Shown here: piece after piece, positions 63,214 through 64,000 of the stretch
Layout of the letters: each line of letters opens with the position of its first letter
How positions within the stretch are numbered: position 1 is the first letter of the stretch
NCBI GenBank assembly: GCA_039566865.1
Contig: CM076956.1
Location: 13,465,511-13,529,510, forward strand
Direction of reading: 5' to 3'
DNA from: Aurelia coerulea
Lineage: Eukaryota; Cnidaria; Scyphozoa; Semaeostomeae; Ulmaridae
Length of the DNA: 64,000 nt
Notes under the pieces: generated by a model
What the model was told of the DNA's origin: nothing
The model's database searches: none
What the model saw: only the letters and a program-made list of their open reading frames with translations
Program-made: the position numbers and the translations under genes

Positions 63214-63993
63214 CAAGGGTGGGCACCTACTGTAATTTCTATGGTCCTATGTATGTCCACGAGAAAAAATTAATGTACCCAGTTTCTGGAAAATAAGTGT
63301 CATCTACTGTCCACCAAAGACTGGTTTTGGGGACAGACATTTGCAATGGAAACTTTTGTTAAATCTGCATGAGTTCATCTCATTTTAAGTCTAAGTTTGT
63401 ATCAAACACCCATTTCTCCCACCATCTTGGTTCCACCTTTGTCTCTCTAGACGCCTTTGATTTACCCAGCCTTAGCAAAACTGTTTCCACCTGTGTCCAA
63501 ACTATTCCGAAAATAAACCAGTTTTTTAACAATCTCCCTCAAATTGTCCTCAAGATACAAGAAATAATCTGGACAAACCGCATAAGTGGTTCCACCTCTG
63601 TCCTCTTTCAGGAATAAAAAAATCCGTATATCCACACTATTTTCAAAATGTGACGTTTTTGTTCGGGATTTGTCCAGCATTACTTGAGAAATAAACCGCA
63701 GAAGATTGTCAGACAAGCTTTGTCCACCAAGTTCACGAAAAAAGTCCGGATTCTGCAGACATAACAATTCCGATGACAGCATTGTCCAGCTTCAGGCTTT
63801 GAAATAACCCACTTTTGGGGACAGAGATTGCAAAATATAGATAGTCCATACTTGTAGTGTAAAATAAACTACTTTTAAAGACCTATAAAAGAACCTGGTT
63901 TTGAGGACAAACATTGTTGAATGAAGGACAAAATAAACCGATTTCTGGGACATACATAGGACCGCTGTCTCCATACCTACATGCCCACCCTTG
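63214..63993. mobile_element. TIR element at the window end (780 bp)
   Basis: CAAGGGTGGGCACCTA and ATGCCCACCCTTG ends, with inner GGTCCTATGTATGTCC / GGGACATACATAGGACC. Flanks GTGAAG (63,208-63,213) and GTGAAG (63,994-63,999). The interior repeats AAATAAACC / GGACAGA(C)-like words. No transposase. Confidence 0.75.
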
Positions 63994-64000
63994 GTGAAGT

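Overview
This is a window of animal nuclear DNA, AT-rich and dense with mobile elements. It has multi-exon genes with GT..AG introns, and nothing looks bacterial, organellar or viral. The LINE tails (C-terminal GDKCTCKICR-type cysteine clusters), the PC-esterase gene, a Cys-less ligand-gated channel and the many small TIR/foldback elements fit a cnidarian, probably an anthozoan. That assignment is an inference; no species can be named from the sequence alone.

Layout of the genes. (1) 1.8-6.7 kb, + strand: a C2H2 zinc-finger gene, assembled from exons whose intron phases agree. (2) 12.1-24.4 kb, + strand: a complete six-exon type I membrane protein with two CUB domains, one TM helix, a Ser/Lys-rich stretch and a repetitive YPPQGA tail (475 aa when spliced). 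(3) 33.5-34.7 kb, + strand: an uninterrupted pentameric ligand-gated channel subunit that lacks the Cys-loop cysteines. (4) 37.7-48.0 kb, - strand: a six-exon type II membrane metallophosphoesterase of the acid-sphingomyelinase-like/PPN1 type (513 aa). Its last intron contains, on the opposite strand, an uninterrupted PC-esterase gene (39.9-41.4 kb) and a short ORF for a possible secreted peptide. (5) 56.8-58.7 kb, - strand: an uninterrupted steryl-sulfatase-like sulfatase of 614 aa. (6) 60.2-61.3 kb, + strand: a NEPRO-like (nucleolus and neural progenitor protein) gene whose 3' end seems to be frameshifted.

Between and inside these genes lie 5'-truncated LINEs, a Penelope-like element remnant with its GIY-YIG nuclease, tRNA-derived SINEs, several hAT-like MITEs with 8-bp target-site duplications, TTAA-flanked elements (one with its empty site visible in a second copy of the host repeat), TA-flanked MITEs, and a TIR element that carries a 123-bp minisatellite. 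The genes look functionally unrelated; this is not an operon-like cluster.

The most interesting signal is a perfect 184-bp spacerless palindrome at 49,056-49,239, between (TA)n tracts. Each arm contains a hammerhead-ribozyme-like core: CTGAAGA, a 5-bp stem II, GAAA, a minimal ACTAGT stem III, and a stem I with 5 of 6 pairs. A second core, with the same GAAACTAGT signature, lies on the minus strand at 17,168-17,205 beside the Penelope-like remnant. Two weaker copies of a sister motif lie at 48.9 and 60.06 kb.
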